Of a stretch of 33,984 nt of DNA, positions 8,783 through 15,175 are shown one piece after another (the stretch's first letter is position 1; the number at the start of each line of letters is the position of its first letter). The DNA is from an uncultured Ruminococcus sp. Its GTDB lineage: Bacteria; Bacillota; Clostridia; Oscillospirales; Ruminococcaceae. The notes beneath the pieces are model-generated. The model was given only the letters and a program-made list of their open reading frames with translations. It did no database searches and was not told the DNA's origin. The stretch spans positions 1 through 33,984 of the forward strand of contig UQEM01000010.1 of assembly GCA_900540005.1 (NCBI GenBank). Direction: 5' to 3'. The position numbers were made by a program, and so were the translations under genes.

Positions 8783-8805
8783 TGCAATAAGGATACTGCT
8801 CCCAC
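8783..8805 (+). repeat. Direct repeat copy 1 (core ATACTGCTCCCAC)
   Basis: This 23-base copy agrees with 9017-9039 at about 20 of 23 positions, including a perfect 13-base core at 8793-8805. It lies 44 bases upstream of the polymerase start. Both copies point the same way although the flanking genes diverge. Confidence 0.7.
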
Positions 8806-9016
8806 TTTTCAATTCCGAAACGCTCATTTTTGACTGAAAAACACTCAAAGCTGTCATATTAACAGTTCTGAGTTGAAATGTCTGCAAAGCTCTATTCTAT
8901 GGGCAGTGCAGCTGTTTTTATTATTTAGTGAGAAAAGGTCAGTTCTCATGAAAAGCAATTTGTGTTTTGGAAAACGTTTCAGAGCGGTCAAAAACTTATG
9001 CAAAAATAGGTCAATT

Positions 9017-9039
9017 TGCATAAAGAATACTGCTCCCAC
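9017..9039 (+). repeat. Direct repeat copy 2 (core ATACTGCTCCCAC)
   Basis: Second copy of the 23-base repeat, core at 9027-9039, ending 27 bases before the TTG start of the RepA-like gene. It could be an operator over that promoter or an origin iteron. Confidence 0.7.
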
Positions 9040-9066
9040 ATTTTTATGAAGAAAGGATGATTTTTA

Positions 9067-10263
9067 TTGACAAAACGAATCGAAATTGAGTTCAAAAGCA
9101 GCGTCGAGATAATGAACACTCCGATGAAAAAGCGGCGCTTCATCGTTGATGAAATGATCTATCCCGGTCTCCATGTACTGTCAGGTGATCCTAAGATCGG
9201 TAAGTCGTGGATGATGATGGATATGTGTCTTGCGATTGCCAAAGGTGAAAAGTTTCTCGGACGCAAAACAGAACAAGGTCATGTTGTGTACATGGCACTT
9301 GAAGATACGTCTGACAATTTACAGATGCGAATGTATGAGCTGACAGATGAGCCGACGGATAATCTGCAATACGTTTTGCTCGTCAACACTCTCGGTAACG
9401 GTCTCGAAGATGACCTTCGCAAGTGCAAGGAAACATTCTCAGACCTGAAGCTGATAGTCATTGACACTCTGCAAAAGGTGCGCGAAACTGTTGACATGAA
9501 GTACGGCAGTGATTACAAGGACGTATCAACGCTGAAATCTATTGCTGACGAGTTAGGCATCGCAATTATTCTTGTTCATCACAACCGAAAACAGCAGGAC
9601 TCCAATCCGAACAACATGATACTTGGCACGAATGGTATCCCAGGTGCAGCAGACGGTCTGCTGGTTCTCACGCACAAGTCAGACAGCAAGAATGCAGTAC
9701 TGAACATCAGTGGCCGCGGCGCTCCGTCGCTCGACATAAATGTTATCAGGGAAGGAGCAAAGTGGAAACTGCTTGATAAGCCGCCCGATGACAAGCCTGA
9801 TAACTTTCCGTCTGTGATACATGATTTTATGCTGGAACAAAAAGAGTTCCGCGGAAGTGCGTCTGAGTTGTGTGAACTGTTATGCAAAAAGTTTCCGTCA
9901 GAGGAATTCAAAAACAACTGGATGTACCGAGAACTATTGCAGCACGATGAAGAAGTTCACTCGCTCGGTATCAGCTATGGCAAAACAAAAAGTAACGGCA
10001 CTCGCAGTATCTGTGTCCGTTACGAAGCTGATAGGGACAGCAGTGGCAGTAAATTACTGTACCCTGAAAGTGGTGTCCCTGCCGTCCCTGAAACGTCTTC
10101 AAACGCTGATATATCTTCGCAAACCGTTACTCCTTATGCCAGTGATGTTAAAACAATTGCTGTCCCTGTTGGTGATAAACTTATTGAGTGGGCGGTAACC
10201 GTATCACGGATAAGTTGGCGGAGCAAGGCATTGAAGTTGAGTCGTTTCAACCTTGAGCACTAA
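9067..10263 (+). CDS. RepA-like AAA ATPase / replicative helicase of a mobile element
   Basis: A 398-aa RecA-fold ATPase of the AAA_25/RepA type. Walker A is GDPKIGKS (40-47), Walker B is LKLIVIDTLQKVR, and a VHHNRK sensor-like strand plus the GTNGIPGAADGLL segment follow, all typical of RepA/DnaB-like plasmid helicases. These unwind the element for replication. The ~150-residue C-terminus is less conserved and may bind DNA or partners. The start is TTG 9067, preceded by GAAAGGA; ATG 9112 (MNTPMKK) is a possible alternative and would still keep Walker A. It heads the mobilization block, divergent from the polymerase gene. No primase or Rep initiator domain is visible. Confidence 0.85.
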   Translation: MTKRIEIEFKSSVEIMNTPMKKRRFIVDEMIYPGLHVLSGDPKIGKSWMMMDMCLAIAKGEKFLGRKTEQGHVVYMALEDTSDNLQMRMYELTDEPTDNLQYVLLVNTLGNGLEDDLRKCKETFSDLKLIVIDTLQKVRETVDMKYGSDYKDVSTLKSIADELGIAIILVHHNRKQQDSNPNNMILGTNGIPGAADGLLVLTHKSDSKNAVLNISGRGAPSLDINVIREGAKWKLLDKPPDDKPDNFPSVIHDFMLEQKEFRGSASELCELLCKKFPSEEFKNNWMYRELLQHDEEVHSLGISYGKTKSNGTRSICVRYEADRDSSGSKLLYPESGVPAVPETSSNADISSQTVTPYASDVKTIAVPVGDKLIEWAVTVSRISWRSKALKLSRFNLEH

Positions 10264-10601
10264 AACGCCCATTTTTGCCGCCGATACAGAAATCGGGTAG
10301 TTATTCCACCTGCGGCGGTGAAAGCGATTGTGGCGCAACGTGGAGCAAATGTGGCGATACCGCACAGGTACTATCGGCTGAGGAGAAAAGTGGCGGTACC
10401 CGAGAAAAAAATAGTCTCTTTGAGACTGCAAGCATAGCAGCTGGCATTCCGCCTGCCGCCTTTGCTTGTCGGGCAGAAGCCCGAACCCACTTACGGCGAG
10501 CCGCCGCTCCCAGTTGTGCCTCCGCATAGTCCCTACGGACAGAAAGTACAATTGTCGGCACGCTGAAACATTTTACAAAACGGAAGAAAAGGAGGGATTC
10601 T
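10264..10601 (+). promoter_or_regulatory. Intergenic region upstream of mobC, candidate oriT
   Basis: There is no credible gene in this 338-base gap. It holds a perfect 6-bp hairpin AGTCTC-TTT-GAGACT (10413-10427) and a second one TCGGGC-AGAA-GCCCGA (10469-10484), followed by GC-rich short inverted repeats up to about 10510. Origins of transfer of MOBP elements usually lie just upstream of mobC/mobA and carry such inverted repeats, so this is the best place for oriT. The nic site cannot be assigned. Confidence 0.4.
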
Positions 10602-10913
10602 ATGAGACGGAGAAACACAACCATAGCGATACGCTGTACAGAGGAAGAAAGCAGACGTATCCATGAGCTCGCTGATAAGCATGGATTGAAGCTGAACGAC
10701 TTCGTAATTCGATGTGCTATCGGCAAGAAAATCGTTGTCGCAAATGGCATTAACGAGATAGTTCGGCAGCAGAAAGCTATCGGGCGGAACCTCAACCAGA
10801 TAGCTACACTTGCAAACATGGACAGGCTGACCGCCGTGAACTTCCAGCCGCTCCTTGATGAGCACAGGAAGGTCACGGAGCTGATAGGTCAGCTGCTTCG
10901 GGAGGTGAAGTAG
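10602..10913 (+). CDS. mobC: MobC-family relaxosome accessory protein
   Basis: A 103-aa basic protein with an N-terminal ribbon-helix-helix pattern (TTIAIRCTEEESRRIHELAD) and the family's C-terminal signature GRNLNQIATLAN. It binds oriT and helps the relaxase open the strand at nic. The start has AGGAGGG a few bases upstream. Its stop shares a base with the GTG start of the relaxase (TAGTG at 10911-10915), so the two are coupled. Length and neighbour are normal for the family. Confidence 0.9.
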   Translation: MRRRNTTIAIRCTEEESRRIHELADKHGLKLNDFVIRCAIGKKIVVANGINEIVRQQKAIGRNLNQIATLANMDRLTAVNFQPLLDEHRKVTELIGQLLREVK

Positions 10914-12235
10914 TGGCGACGGTCACAGCGATAAGCACGAAAGGCGGTGGCGGCGGAAAGAAAAGTCTCGACTACATCTGCCGCGATGACAAGACCGAGA
11001 ATAAAAAGTTTGTGACGGCTCTCAATTGTTCGCTGCTGACTGCATATCAGGAATTCAAAAATACAAGAGAGATGTACGGAAAGACTGACGGTGTGAAATA
11101 CTATCACTTCGTTCAGTCTCACCCGAGCGGCTACAACATTGCTCCCGAGCATGCTCACAAGATAGCTGTTGAGTTTGCGGAGAGAGCTTTCCCGGGACAC
11201 GAAGTTGTAGTGGCAACTCACACCGACGCCGACCATATACACTCGCACTTCGTACTCAACGCAGTCAACGCTGACACAGGTCTGAAGTACCACTCCAACA
11301 AGTTTACACTGCAAGACCTGCGGCAATTGTCAGACGAGATATGTCAGAAGTACGGAGTGACAACTCTCAGCAAACCTGAGATTCACAAGCAGAGTGATGG
11401 TATCACTAACGGAGAGTACCGTGTTGCAATGCGAGGTGAGAGTTGGAAAATGGCTCTCTCCAATACCATTGACGTAGTCATGAAAAGAGCAAAGTCCAAG
11501 AAACAATTCCGCTTCTATATGAAGCAGTGTGGCTACGATGTGAAATGGGAAGATAGCCGAAAGTACATCACATACACCTGCCCAAATGGTAGAAGATGCC
11601 GCGACAATAAATTGCACGAAGCGAAATATAGGAAGGAGAATATGGAATATGAATTCGAAATACGAAGAAGCGAAAGAAGCCTCCAAGCAGAATATGCAGG
11701 AGACACAGGACATACCAACTATGGTCTGCGTACAGGAACACAACTGGCTGGCGCTGATATCACAGCTGAAACTTCTGACAGATACGCTGTTCGATGTCAA
11801 GGCTCAGACAGACGAGACAATGACATACGCACAGATGGAACGGTACCTGCGAAATCAGCAGAAAATATACGATCAGCTGCTGGAACAGGGGAAGGAGATA
11901 CAGGAGCAGACGTCACAAAACGTGACGGCAGAGGTGTCGAAGCTAGATCAGGCGGCGAAGGACCTCGTCTCACAGGCTGGGAGGCTGAACGAGCAGACCT
12001 TATCGCAGCTGAAATGCTCCGACGAGCAGAGCAGGAAGCACGGCTTCAGACTGCTCCGACTGGTGGTGTTGATAGAGTTTCTGCACCTGATATCGTCGGT
12101 GGCATTGCTGCTATGGCTTCGATAATTGAGGACAAGCCTGCCGACGATACCGAGTTCGCTCGGGAGCACGTTGACCGTAAGGCTCTTGCCGAGGAACGAG
12201 AGCGTAAGGAAGCTCACGGAATACACATGGGGTGA
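10913..12235 (+). CDS. mobA: MOBP-type relaxase / mobilization nuclease
   Basis: This relaxase nicks oriT and stays bound to the 5' end for transfer. The N-terminal ~240 residues carry the fold: KYYHFVQSHPSGY (motif with nearby tyrosine/histidine) and the metal-binding histidine triad in HTDADHIHSHF (H108, H110, H112). The candidate catalytic tyrosine lies in the LDYICRD segment near the N-terminus. It starts at GTG 10913, coupled to mobC. From about residue 245 the sequence turns low-complexity and disordered (Gly, Asp, Arg rich), because this DNA also encodes a second protein in another frame (11649-12125). The element lacks type IV secretion genes here, so it would be mobilized in trans. 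Confidence 0.9.
   Translation: MATVTAISTKGGGGGKKSLDYICRDDKTENKKFVTALNCSLLTAYQEFKNTREMYGKTDGVKYYHFVQSHPSGYNIAPEHAHKIAVEFAERAFPGHEVVVATHTDADHIHSHFVLNAVNADTGLKYHSNKFTLQDLRQLSDEICQKYGVTTLSKPEIHKQSDGITNGEYRVAMRGESWKMALSNTIDVVMKRAKSKKQFRFYMKQCGYDVKWEDSRKYITYTCPNGRRCRDNKLHEAKYRKENMEYEFEIRRSERSLQAEYAGDTGHTNYGLRTGTQLAGADITAETSDRYAVRCQGSDRRDNDIRTDGTVPAKSAENIRSAAGTGEGDTGADVTKRDGRGVEARSGGEGPRLTGWEAERADLIAAEMLRRAEQEARLQTAPTGGVDRVSAPDIVGGIAAMASIIEDKPADDTEFAREHVDRKALAEERERKEAHGIHMG
11649..12125 (+). CDS. Nested out-of-frame gene inside the relaxase: coiled-coil protein with C-terminal membrane anchor (MobB-like)
   Basis: This 158-aa frame lies wholly inside the relaxase gene. It has its own ribosome site, GGAAGGAG at 11631-11638, ten bases before ATG 11649. 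The protein is a long heptad-rich coil (from MERYLRNQQKIYDQLLEQGK to DQAAKDLVSQAGRLNEQTL), ending in a hydrophobic segment LVVLIEFLHLISSVALLLWL just before the stop. The overlapped relaxase frame is low-complexity there, as expected when the other frame is the constrained one. ColE1 and RSF1010 mobA genes likewise contain mobB in another frame, and RSF1010 MobB has a membrane segment. The analogy to MobB is inferred; no sequence homology was tested. Confidence 0.7.
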   Translation: MNSKYEEAKEASKQNMQETQDIPTMVCVQEHNWLALISQLKLLTDTLFDVKAQTDETMTYAQMERYLRNQQKIYDQLLEQGKEIQEQTSQNVTAEVSKLDQAAKDLVSQAGRLNEQTLSQLKCSDEQSRKHGFRLLRLVVLIEFLHLISSVALLLWLR

Positions 12236-12784
12236 CTATGACTCAGGGATAAAACGTCCGTGAGTTATTATTCGTAGCTGGGCTACCGTAACGGTACTTG
12301 AAGTCCAGAAATGGGAATTCGGTATGGTGGGATGAAATATCCCGTCACGATTATGAGGTGGTGAACCGCCACCTCATAAACCTAAGTCGGCAAATCGCAG
12401 ACTCAGCAAAGGGGTGTCCAAAACGGACTGAGCTGATGTATGGAAACACGACAGCAGCTCAAGGTGAACGCCGCGTTCACCGTACTGCACTCGCCCTGAT
12501 TCGGGGCAGGTGGTGAACAGATTGTTCAGTACCGACAGGCGTTGCCAAAACGGCAGTACCTTCAAATCATCCATATCGGAAGGTATGAGCTGACAGAACG
12601 ATTCGTTCGTTCAGTAGACGAAGTAACAAAACGTGACGGCGTTTCTGTCAACAAAGGGTATCGTGAAAGCCGATACCCTTGTAGTGCTTCTGCTCGGTAT
12701 CAACAGCCGACATTCAGTAGTTCTGTTGAATGGATTTCGACAGCGAGCTGTGGTATGATAGTTGGTCAGGAGGTGACCGCGGCG
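12236..12784 (+). ncRNA. Hairpin-rich ~500-base tract, candidate structured RNA
   Basis: No convincing protein gene. The tract holds a chain of inverted repeats: 12241-12265 (ACTCA/TGAGT with GGA/TCC inside), 12351-12361 with 12369-12379 (11 bp perfect, 7-nt loop), 12463-12470 with 12474-12481 (8 bp, CCG loop), 12557-12563 with 12579-12585 (7 bp), 12596-12608 (5 bp), 12654-12663 with 12671-12680 (10 bp perfect, 7-nt loop), 12711-12716 with 12727-12732 (6 bp) and 12740-12751 (ACAGC-GA-GCTGT). None is followed by a long T run, so they are not a row of terminators. A large folded RNA, a remnant group II intron 5' part, or a replication/transfer origin are possible. Confidence 0.4.
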
Positions 12785-13063
12785 ATGAAGTTGCAGGATC
12801 TATACTACGGGAACGTCATACCGTGTCAGCACGATGTGAGGAAGGACTCCGACTACGCAAAGCGAAGTCTGGAGCTGTTGGAGATGTGCGATACACTGGA
12901 GAAAAGGCTGTCGGCTGACGACAAGAAACTGCTGAATGACATAACGGATATGCAGGGAATGCTGTCCGAAACAATGGCAGCGGAGAGCTACATACAGGGC
13001 TTCCGTGACTGCACCGAACTGATAATTGATGTGATGTTCGGCAGGAGCGAGAACCTGAAATAA
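12785..13063 (+). CDS. DUF6809-like small protein of mobile elements
   Basis: A 92-aa protein starting MKLQDLYYGNVIPCQHDV, with a helical centre (LEMCDTLEKRLSADDKKLL) and a C-terminal SYIQGFRDCTELIIDVMF. This 'LYYGxIxPC ... YIxGFRxG' pattern is what I remember of DUF6809, common in Firmicutes integrative elements; its function is unknown. I chose ATG 12785 because AGGAGGTGA (12768-12776) lies eight bases upstream; the frame is open further up to 12542, but only over the hairpin tract. A rho-independent terminator follows at once. Confidence 0.75.
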   Translation: MKLQDLYYGNVIPCQHDVRKDSDYAKRSLELLEMCDTLEKRLSADDKKLLNDITDMQGMLSETMAAESYIQGFRDCTELIIDVMFGRSENLK

Positions 13064-13074
13064 CAATCAAATGG

Positions 13075-13103
13075 AAAGGGTACGGACAGAGCCGTACCCT
13101 TTT
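13075..13103 (+). terminator. Rho-independent terminator after the DUF6809-like gene
   Basis: An 11-bp perfect stem (13075-13085 with 13092-13102), six-base loop and T-run ending at 13103. It separates the mobilization block from the excision/integration block. Confidence 0.8.
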
Positions 13104-13129
13104 ACGTTATCAAAAAGGAGAATGTTAAA

Positions 13130-13237
13130 ATGAACAATTCAATGATTATGATCATGTTTAGAATATTAAAGAGAGGTGTTAGCTATTGGCAGATATTGAA
13201 AAGATGTACGACAAGATGTTTACCGATTATCCCGACG
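13130..13237 (+). CDS. Short upstream ORF overlapping the excisionase start (possible translational coupler)
   Basis: ATG 13130 has AAGGAG (13115-13120) nine bases upstream and opens 35 codons beginning MNNSMIMIMFRILKRG. The frame runs 52 bases into the excisionase gene in another frame and stops at TGA 13235-13237. The first part is hydrophobic; the rest looks like out-of-frame excisionase. A leader peptide that opens or blocks the excisionase TTG start is plausible. A chance ORF is the alternative. Confidence 0.4.
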
Positions 13238-13404
13238 TGGTGAGTGTTCCGCAGCTGATGAAAATGCTGTCGGTAGGTCGCCATGCTGCTTATGAATTAG
13301 TAAGCAGCGGCGAGATACAGAGCTTCAAGGTCGGAAAGAATATAAGGATACCGAAGATAAAAGTTATTGAATACATACTCGGAGCAAGGAGGTGCTGCCT
13401 ATGA
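13186..13404 (+). CDS. xis: Excisionase / MerR-type helix-turn-helix DNA-binding protein
   Basis: A 72-aa protein with a winged-helix excisionase pattern: VVSVPQLMKMLSVGRHAAYE (first helices and recognition helix), followed by GEIQSFKVGKNIRIPK (wing), as in the 'excisionase family DNA-binding' proteins. It would bend attachment-site DNA and direct the integrase to excise the element. The start is TTG 13186, preceded by GAGAGGTG (13171-13178). Its stop overlaps the integrase start by four bases (ATGA at 13401-13404), giving coupled xis-int expression. Confidence 0.85.
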   Translation: MADIEKMYDKMFTDYPDVVSVPQLMKMLSVGRHAAYELVSSGEIQSFKVGKNIRIPKIKVIEYILGARRCCL

Positions 13405-14615
13405 AAAATGTGACAGGAAGTCTGCAAACCAAGTGCGGCAAGTACTATGCTGTGCTGAATTTATACGACCACACAGGTAAACGAAAACAGAAATGGGTAT
13501 CCACGGGATATGAGATCAGAGGTAATAAGAAAGCTGCGAAAGCCTTCCTCGACGAGCTGCTTGTAGCTTACAACAAGAAACAGCAGGCGGCACTAAAAGT
13601 AATCTCAAAGATGAAACACCCCGAGCAGTTTATAAAGGAGCAGAGCCGGATAATGGCTCTGCTCCTGTTTTTATACATCGAAGAATGGATAGAACACTCT
13701 TCTGTGAAGCTCCAGCCGACTACTATTGACGGTTACAGGCAGCTCTGCAACGGCAGGATACGGACGTTCTTCGAGAGCCGCGGAACTACCGTTTATGATC
13801 TCACAGGAGAGGATCTGAACGAGTTCTACGCTTACCTTACAAGGCAGGGACTGAAAGGTGCTTCTCAGCAGAGGTATCACGGACTGATACATTCCGCATA
13901 CAGCTTTCTTATGAAGCACCAGTACATTGACAGCAATCCCTGTGACTTTGCCGACCGTCCAAAGGCTGAGAAATACCGCGGAGCATACTATAATCAGTCG
14001 GAGCTGACGGAACTGTTCCGTGCTGCAAAAGAGAGCGAGATATACATTCCCGTGCTTCTTGCTGCATATTACGGACTTCGCCGCAGCGAGGTCCTTGGTA
14101 TCAAGTGGAGCAATATCGACTTCGAGAACGACACTATCCGTATTGCTCACAAGGTCGTGGAGCAGAAGGTAGACGGCAAATACCAGACAGTCGGTCACGA
14201 CAAAATGAAAACGGAGTCCAGCAACAGGATACTTCCGCTGATGAAGGAAGTGGCAATGGCTCTGCGGCGGCTGAAGCTCCACCAGGACGAGCAGCGGCGT
14301 TTATGCGGTAATTCTTACGTTCACGAATACGATGACTATGTCTGTGTGAATGAGATAGGTCAGCTTCTCAGACCAAACTATGTTACGGCAAAATTCAGTG
14401 AGCTGCTGAAAGAAAACGGCTTGAAGCACATACGCTATCATGACCTCCGCCATAGCTGTGCCAGCCTGCTTCTTGCAAACGGGGTGCCTATGAAAGAGAT
14501 ACAGGAGTGGCTGGGACACTCGAACTACCGCACAACAGCCGACGTTTATTCTCATCTTGATTTCAGCAGCAAGGAACATTCGGCGGAGATAATCTCCCAT
14601 GTACTGGCGGTGTGA
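13401..14615 (+). CDS. int: Tyrosine-family site-specific integrase (first of two)
   Basis: A 404-aa tyrosine recombinase. It has an N-terminal arm-binding domain (GSLQTKCGKYYAVLNLYD), a SAM-like core-binding domain, and a catalytic domain with GLRRSE (Arg 227/228 region), HDLRH (347-351), WLGH and nucleophile Tyr 383 in VYSHLD. All catalytic residues are present. I chose ATG 13401, with AGGAGGT seven bases upstream, rather than GTG 13392 inside that ribosome site. It is coupled to xis. The second integrase at 15176 is collinear, with HDLRH and the nucleophile at identical residue numbers, so the two are close paralogues. Confidence 0.93.
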   Translation: MKNVTGSLQTKCGKYYAVLNLYDHTGKRKQKWVSTGYEIRGNKKAAKAFLDELLVAYNKKQQAALKVISKMKHPEQFIKEQSRIMALLLFLYIEEWIEHSSVKLQPTTIDGYRQLCNGRIRTFFESRGTTVYDLTGEDLNEFYAYLTRQGLKGASQQRYHGLIHSAYSFLMKHQYIDSNPCDFADRPKAEKYRGAYYNQSELTELFRAAKESEIYIPVLLAAYYGLRRSEVLGIKWSNIDFENDTIRIAHKVVEQKVDGKYQTVGHDKMKTESSNRILPLMKEVAMALRRLKLHQDEQRRLCGNSYVHEYDDYVCVNEIGQLLRPNYVTAKFSELLKENGLKHIRYHDLRHSCASLLLANGVPMKEIQEWLGHSNYRTTADVYSHLDFSSKEHSAEIISHVLAV

Positions 14616-14617
14616 GG

Positions 14618-14646
14618 TTGACATAACCAGTGTGATGATGTATAAT
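14618..14646 (+). promoter_or_regulatory. Consensus sigma-A promoter for the 14683 gene
   Basis: TTGACA (14618-14623), a 17-base spacer and TATAAT (14641-14646), both hexamers perfect, directly after the integrase stop at 14615. This should be strong and constitutive unless repressed. Confidence 0.88.
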
Positions 14647-14682
14647 CTAAGTAAGAAAAATCGGAATTTAGAGGAGAATGGT

Positions 14683-15018
14683 ATGGATAAAGATAAAGTG
14701 AGAGTCATTAAAATAAGTAAAGAGGCACTATTTGAATATGTATATGAAAATTTTATTGCAAATCAAGATGAGTACTTAGATGTTGATAAGACTGAAGTAT
14801 CAGATTTTTTTGATATTGATTATGAGAATGGATGTTTTATTTTCTGTGCAATAAAATCTGAAGATGAGGACGGAAATATTCTTTCTATGCCTGCTGAGAT
14901 TAACTTACAAAAACTTATGAAAATTATTCCAGATACAACAGATTCAATGCTTTCTCCCACATCAAAATATTATAAGGAATACTCCAAAGACGAATTAACT
15001 GAATTGTCTAAATTCTGA
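14683..15018 (+). CDS. Uncharacterised small acidic protein between the two integrases
   Basis: A 111-aa acidic protein that I do not recognise. It begins MDKDKVRVIKISKEALFEYV, has no membrane segment or signal, and ends ELTELSKF. I chose ATG 14683 because GAGGAG (14671-14676) lies just upstream; the frame is open back to 14599 but across the promoter. It has its own perfect promoter and its own terminator, so it is a monocistronic unit. It is more AT-rich than the flanking integrases. The position between two integrases suggests an independently expressed cargo or element-maintenance gene. Confidence 0.75.
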   Translation: MDKDKVRVIKISKEALFEYVYENFIANQDEYLDVDKTEVSDFFDIDYENGCFIFCAIKSEDEDGNILSMPAEINLQKLMKIIPDTTDSMLSPTSKYYKEYSKDELTELSKF

Positions 15019-15031
15019 TTTATAATAACAG

Positions 15032-15065
15032 CCGGAAAGCTAACAACTTTCCGGTTTATTTTTTT
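15032..15065 (+). terminator. Rho-independent terminator
   Basis: CCGGAAAG (15032-15039), seven-base loop, CTTTCCGG (15047-15054), then a T-rich tail to 15065. It ends the 14683 transcript. Confidence 0.88.
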
Positions 15066-15108
15066 GCTCCCGCAAATGTGTCTGAAATCTTAATTCTGAG
15101 TCCGAATA

Positions 15109-15137
15109 TTGCTTTTCGGGACAGGTTGTGGTATACT
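15109..15137 (+). promoter_or_regulatory. Promoter of the second integrase
   Basis: TTGCTT (15109-15114), 17-base spacer, TATACT (15132-15137), about 38 bases before the integrase start. Close to the sigma-A consensus. Confidence 0.65.
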
Positions 15138-15175
15138 GTAGTCGCTGAAGCGGATTTCCGAAATAGGAGGTAAAA

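Larger units (their letters stand above)
8740..9066. promoter_or_regulatory. Divergent intergenic region between the polymerase unit and the replication gene
   Basis: These 327 bases separate two outward-facing genes, so promoters for both must lie here. They hold two copies of a 23-base repeat (8783-8805 and 9017-9039), one near each gene. There is also an inverted repeat TGAGAA-8-TTCTCA (8929-8934 / 8943-8948) near the middle. A shared operator or a replication-origin (iteron-like) function would fit. No convincing consensus promoter was identified. Confidence 0.5.

Noticed and set aside
8740..8805. Longer N-terminus of the polymerase
   Set aside because: No ribosome site at GTG 8805 and it covers the direct repeat; AGGTGG fits ATG 8739.
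12298..12516. 72-codon frame after the relaxase
   Set aside because: No ribosome site, crosses strong hairpins, no protein-like pattern.
12542..12784. N-terminal extension of the DUF6809-like gene
   Set aside because: No start signal there; the optimal AGGAGGTGA points to ATG 12785.
12236..12784. Complete group II intron
   Set aside because: No reverse transcriptase and no domain V signature were found; only a remnant remains possible.
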